Below, in pieces: positions 13,662-16,091 of a stretch of DNA of 16,091 bases; position 1 is the first letter of the stretch, and every line of letters begins with the position of its first letter. The translations under genes were made by a program, and so were the position numbers. A model generated the notes under the pieces. It did no database searches and had not been told where the DNA came from. It saw only the letters and a list, made by a program, of their open reading frames with translations. Origin of the DNA: an uncultured Bacilli bacterium (GTDB lineage: Bacteria; Bacillota_I; Bacilli_A; RF39; UBA660); the NCBI GenBank assembly GCA_947631655.1, contig CANRME010000017.1, positions 1 through 16,091 of the forward strand, read 5' to 3'.

Positions 13662-14247
13662 AAAATACCTCTAAATATTCTGTAACTTCTTTTAATATTC
13701 CCATTTTATCAGCATAATTAGATAATCTTACTAAATCTTTATCTTTTCTTTTAAGATATTCTCTTATACTATATTTAACATGTTCTATATCTAATCTATT
13801 CTTAGATCTAATAATATCACATATACATCTTTCCATATCATATGTTCTAACTATATTACCCATCGGAGTTTTTATTTCTACAAGTCCTAATTCATATATA
13901 TCTTTATTAACATAAAAAACATTATGCTTTTTAAGTTTATAATTATAATAATTTTTAGGAACTGTAATATCATACTCTTCATTAGGAGCTTTAATAGATA
14001 AATTATGAAAATATAGTGCTGTCATATGAGAATATATAACATTAGGTAATTCTAAACTAAGAATATAATAACTATCTTCTATTATATTAGCATCAATATA
14101 TATACCATTCCCTACTCGTTCAATTAATCCATTATCATGCATAATTTTAAGATACATTCTATGTATTTTAAGATTATTTAATTCTTTAGTAGTAATATAA
14201 CCTTTATTTTTATTCATAATTTTTTTTATTTCTTCTATCTTATTCAT
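13654..14247 (-). CDS. abiEi: AbiEi-type antitoxin and transcriptional repressor (type IV toxin-antitoxin)
   Basis: Antitoxin of the AbiE pair, 197 aa, full length. The N-terminal winged helix (about 1-55) reads IKKIMNKNKGYITTKELNN then VGNGIYI, as in AbiEi proteins that bind their own promoter. The C-terminal part holds YSHMTALYFHNL (69-80), ITVPKNY and RTYDMERCICDIIR (129-142), the core that neutralises the toxin. AAGGAGG (14259-14253) gives a strong translation start. It is promoter-proximal and overlaps abiEii by 8 bases. The promoter lies within a 16-bp inverted repeat that probably is its own operator. The module sits between two paralogous surface-protein genes. Confidence 0.9.
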   Translation of the reverse strand: MNKIEEIKKIMNKNKGYITTKELNNLKIHRMYLKIMHDNGLIERVGNGIYIDANIIEDSYYILSLELPNVIYSHMTALYFHNLSIKAPNEEYDITVPKNYYNYKLKKHNVFYVNKDIYELGLVEIKTPMGNIVRTYDMERCICDIIRSKNRLDIEHVKYSIREYLKRKDKDLVRLSNYADKMGILKEVTEYLEVFYE

Positions 14248-14257
14248 ATCTTCCTCC

Positions 14258-14303
14258 TTGACAAATCTAATGAAATTTTAACATTTATCATTAATTTTGT
14301 CAA
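14258..14303 (-). promoter_or_regulatory. abiE promoter inside a 16-bp inverted repeat (AbiEi operator)
   Basis: TTGACA (14303-14298), 17 bases, TAAAAT (14280-14275) with TG before it: a strong promoter. The same segment is an inverted repeat: arms 14258-14273 and 14288-14303 agree at 14 of 16 positions around a 14-base centre. One arm covers the -35, the other overlaps the ribosome binding site, which suits negative autoregulation as known for AbiEi. Confidence 0.75.
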
Positions 14304-14314
14304 TATGAACCCAC

Positions 14315-14343
14315 AAAAAAGCTCACTATTTCTAGTGAACTTT
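14315..14343 (-). terminator. intrinsic terminator of surface-protein gene 2
   Basis: Same 11-bp stem, GAAA loop and T-run as at 10716-10745. It lies directly upstream of the abiE promoter and insulates it from the surface gene. Confidence 0.9.
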
Positions 14344-14488
14344 ATTTAAACTATTTTATTAGTTTTCTCTTTTTTTTAGAGTTGCAATTCCAGCTGCTGC
14401 GATTGCTAAACTTATTCCGCCCATTGCTGCAACGCTTGTTACGTTGTCTAATGTATTTGGGTTGTCTAGATCTTCGTCAGTTGTTCCA
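14315..14488. repeat. 174-bp near-identical direct repeat, copy 2 (3' end of surface gene 2)
   Basis: Partner of 10717-10890, same length, two mismatches. Immediately upstream of the aligned part in coding direction the two linkers differ completely (PGT-type repeats versus ENQGS-type repeats), so the similarity stops sharply. Confidence 0.92.
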
Positions 14489-16044
14489 CCTTGGTTTTCT
14501 GATCCTTGATTCTCTGAACCTTGGTTTTCATCAGTACCAGGAGTTGGAGTTGGAGCTGGAGTAATTATTTCTTCACCTAATTCAGTATCTTTAGAAACTT
14601 CAACTATTTCAAGTTCAAGTTCAACATCTGATTCAGGCATTGTAAATGTTGTTAATCCAGAAATCTTATCACCAACAGCTCTTGCTTTAGTAGCAATTTC
14701 TGTTAGAACATATTTTACAGCAAACCTGTTGCTTTGACTATCAGGACTACCAACTAAATTTATTAGGCTTATTAAATTAACTACAGAACCAGCAGGAACT
14801 TTAAGTGAAGTCGAATTAGCAGTAGGAACTTGATATCCGAATCCAACAGCTTTTGTAACGTCAGCAGTAACTTTTACATTACCTTTAATTTTAATAGTAT
14901 ATTGTTTTCCTACTACAACATTTCCATCTTCATCAGGTTCTGCCTCTACATAACCATCTGCATAAGCATCATCCTTAGTAAATGCTTGATGATTATCTCC
15001 AGGAACATAAGTACCACCTGTTACATATTCTTCTTCATTTGTGATATTAATTACGTTGGCACTATCGCCACCTATGAAAGTACCATTTGTAATAGAAATA
15101 GCTTCAAAAGGACTAGTACTACCACTTGTTAATTCATAAATAGCACTACCATCAGCAGCTTTAAATGTACCACCATCAATAGTTAACTCAACAGCACCTG
15201 CATAAGTACCAACGGTTTCAGCTACAGTTACAGCAGAACCAGTTGGTGTTGTTCTACCTAGTGTATTAGATTGACTGCCATTATAAGTACCAGTAGCTTC
15301 GAAAGTACCTCCAGTAATATTAAATTTACCACTTCTAATATTTAATGCATCATAACCTTTATAAGTACCTGATTCAATGTCCCAGTTAGCATAACCAGCA
15401 GCATAAATAGCAGGTGATACAACATTATTAGTTACTGTAAATTTGTTATCTTTTAAGGTAACAGTATTATCTTTACTTGTAACAGTACCATTAACAGTTA
15501 ATGCATAAAATTTATTGTTAATAGTAGTTCCAGTAATAGTTACATTAGCACCATTAGTATTTGCACCATTTGAAGAATCACCTACAGCTACAACAACATT
15601 AGTAAATGTTGAATTAGTAACTGTTACTGCAGGACCACCATTAAGTAATCTAACAACTACTGGTGTAGTACCTGTGTTGCCTTTAACGACAACATCATCT
15701 AATGTTAAAGATGCTTTGCCATCAGCTTCAAATGCATTTGCGCCCATAGCAACGCCTGTTGCATCAACAGTACCATTTTTAACAGTTACATTAACACGAC
15801 TTGTAGCAGCTCCAGCAGGTTTAACAATAATCTTGTGGCTACTCATATTTAAAGTCTTATCATTTAAATCAATGACAACATCTCTAGTAATTGTTTCATC
15901 AGCAGCTAAACTAGCACTAGTTAATAAAGTACAAGTAGTTTCTTCTCCTTCAGCTAAGCAAGCACTTAATGTAGCATATTTTTGACCTGAAGCACCTTGA
16001 GCTTCATAAGTAGTAGCATACACACCCGTAGCCGCCATCAACAT
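14359..16044 (-). CDS. beta-helix repeat surface protein 2 with C-terminal sorting-like signal
   Basis: Paralogue of the product at 10761-12437, 561 aa from ATG 16044. The beta-helix region (about 60-340) shows the same rungs: VTVKNGTVDATGVA, FNITGGTFEATGTY, LTIDGGTFKAADGS and ISITNGTFIGGDS. Corresponding segments (NIRSGKFNITGGT here, NIRSGKVTISGGT there) show common descent, but most residues differ. The Cys pair is at C29 and C38. The linker contains three near-copies of GSENQ. The end, from TTDEDLDNPNTLDN through KKREN, is the same as in paralogue 1. The start has the same problem: MLMAATGVYA followed by TT looks like the end of a signal peptide whose beginning lies in frame upstream without a start codon. 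Function is probably adhesion or surface variation; the ligand is unknown. Confidence 0.85.
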   Translation of the reverse strand: MLMAATGVYATTYEAQGASGQKYATLSACLAEGEETTCTLLTSASLAADETITRDVVIDLNDKTLNMSSHKIIVKPAGAATSRVNVTVKNGTVDATGVAMGANAFEADGKASLTLDDVVVKGNTGTTPVVVRLLNGGPAVTVTNSTFTNVVVAVGDSSNGANTNGANVTITGTTINNKFYALTVNGTVTSKDNTVTLKDNKFTVTNNVVSPAIYAAGYANWDIESGTYKGYDALNIRSGKFNITGGTFEATGTYNGSQSNTLGRTTPTGSAVTVAETVGTYAGAVELTIDGGTFKAADGSAIYELTSGSTSPFEAISITNGTFIGGDSANVINITNEEEYVTGGTYVPGDNHQAFTKDDAYADGYVEAEPDEDGNVVVGKQYTIKIKGNVKVTADVTKAVGFGYQVPTANSTSLKVPAGSVVNLISLINLVGSPDSQSNRFAVKYVLTEIATKARAVGDKISGLTTFTMPESDVELELEIVEVSKDTELGEEIITPAPTPTPGTDENQGSENQGSENQGGTTDEDLDNPNTLDNVTSVAAMGGISLAIAAAGIATLKKREN

Positions 16045-16091
16045 TGCAACAACTCCGATTGCAAATAAATAAAAGCATAAGGAGGAACTCC
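16022..16091. repeat. 70-bp identical direct repeat, copy 2, running off the window
   Basis: Identical to 12415-12484. The window ends inside the repeat, so its full length and the promoter of surface gene 2 are not visible. Confidence 0.93.

Noticed and set aside
10717..16091. Transposon or insertion sequence carrying abiE
   Set aside because: The flanking repeats are the shared ends of two host-type surface genes; there is no transposase, no terminal inverted repeat and no target duplication visible.
1..16091. CRISPR array or tRNA genes
   Set aside because: No regularly spaced short repeats and no cloverleaf with a T-loop (GGTTCRA) were noticed on either strand by eye.

Overview
The window is very AT-rich, uses TGA as a stop (gerA and gerB both end in TGA, so the standard bacterial code applies), and carries GerA/GerC/GerB germinant-receptor genes, a type B RNase P RNA next to gpsB, and an NPxT-type sorting signal. 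This points to an endospore-forming, low-GC Bacillota, probably an uncultured gut Bacilli/Erysipelotrichia-like lineage. I cannot place it more precisely from sequence alone.

Layout. (1) 1-3666: the start of a TRAM-domain rRNA methyltransferase on the minus strand, divergent from a tightly overlapped gerA-gerC-gerB operon on the plus strand with a sigma-G-like promoter. (2) 3644-8351: a minus-strand housekeeping block. In transcription order it is gpsB, rnpB (RNase P RNA), a short rodZ-like gene that seems to start at ATA, pgsA, a membrane-anchored transglutaminase-like protein, and miaB. miaB converges on gerB, and both stop codons lie inside one bidirectional terminator. (3) 8396-10560: an accessory patch with an ORF6N/PLD-like protein, a DUF1016 (YhcG-type) nuclease and a decayed DUF1016 fragment. 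(4) 10717-16091: two paralogous beta-helix surface proteins with near-identical gene ends (174 bp at the 3' end, 70 bp at the 5' end) flanking an AbiE type IV toxin-antitoxin operon. The array repeats every ~3.6 kb and the window ends inside another repeat copy.

How parts relate. The germination operon supports the endospore-former reading. gpsB, rodZ, pgsA and rnpB are core growth functions. ORF6N, DUF1016 and AbiE are defence or mobile-element associated. The transglutaminase gene and the ORF6N gene have almost the same promoter/operator (18 of 20 bases identical, LexA-box-like), which suggests a small shared, possibly SOS-type, regulon. The AbiE operon is enclosed by repeats that could recombine, so it may stabilise the surface-antigen array.

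The most unusual points are the twin promoters, the surface-protein starts where a signal peptide seems to need a one-base frameshift, the ATA start of the rodZ-like gene, the RNase P terminal helix that includes the gpsB stop codon, and the abrupt GC rise at the 3' end of abiEii together with a GC-rich palindrome beyond it. All calls come from reading the sequence; no database or folding program was run.
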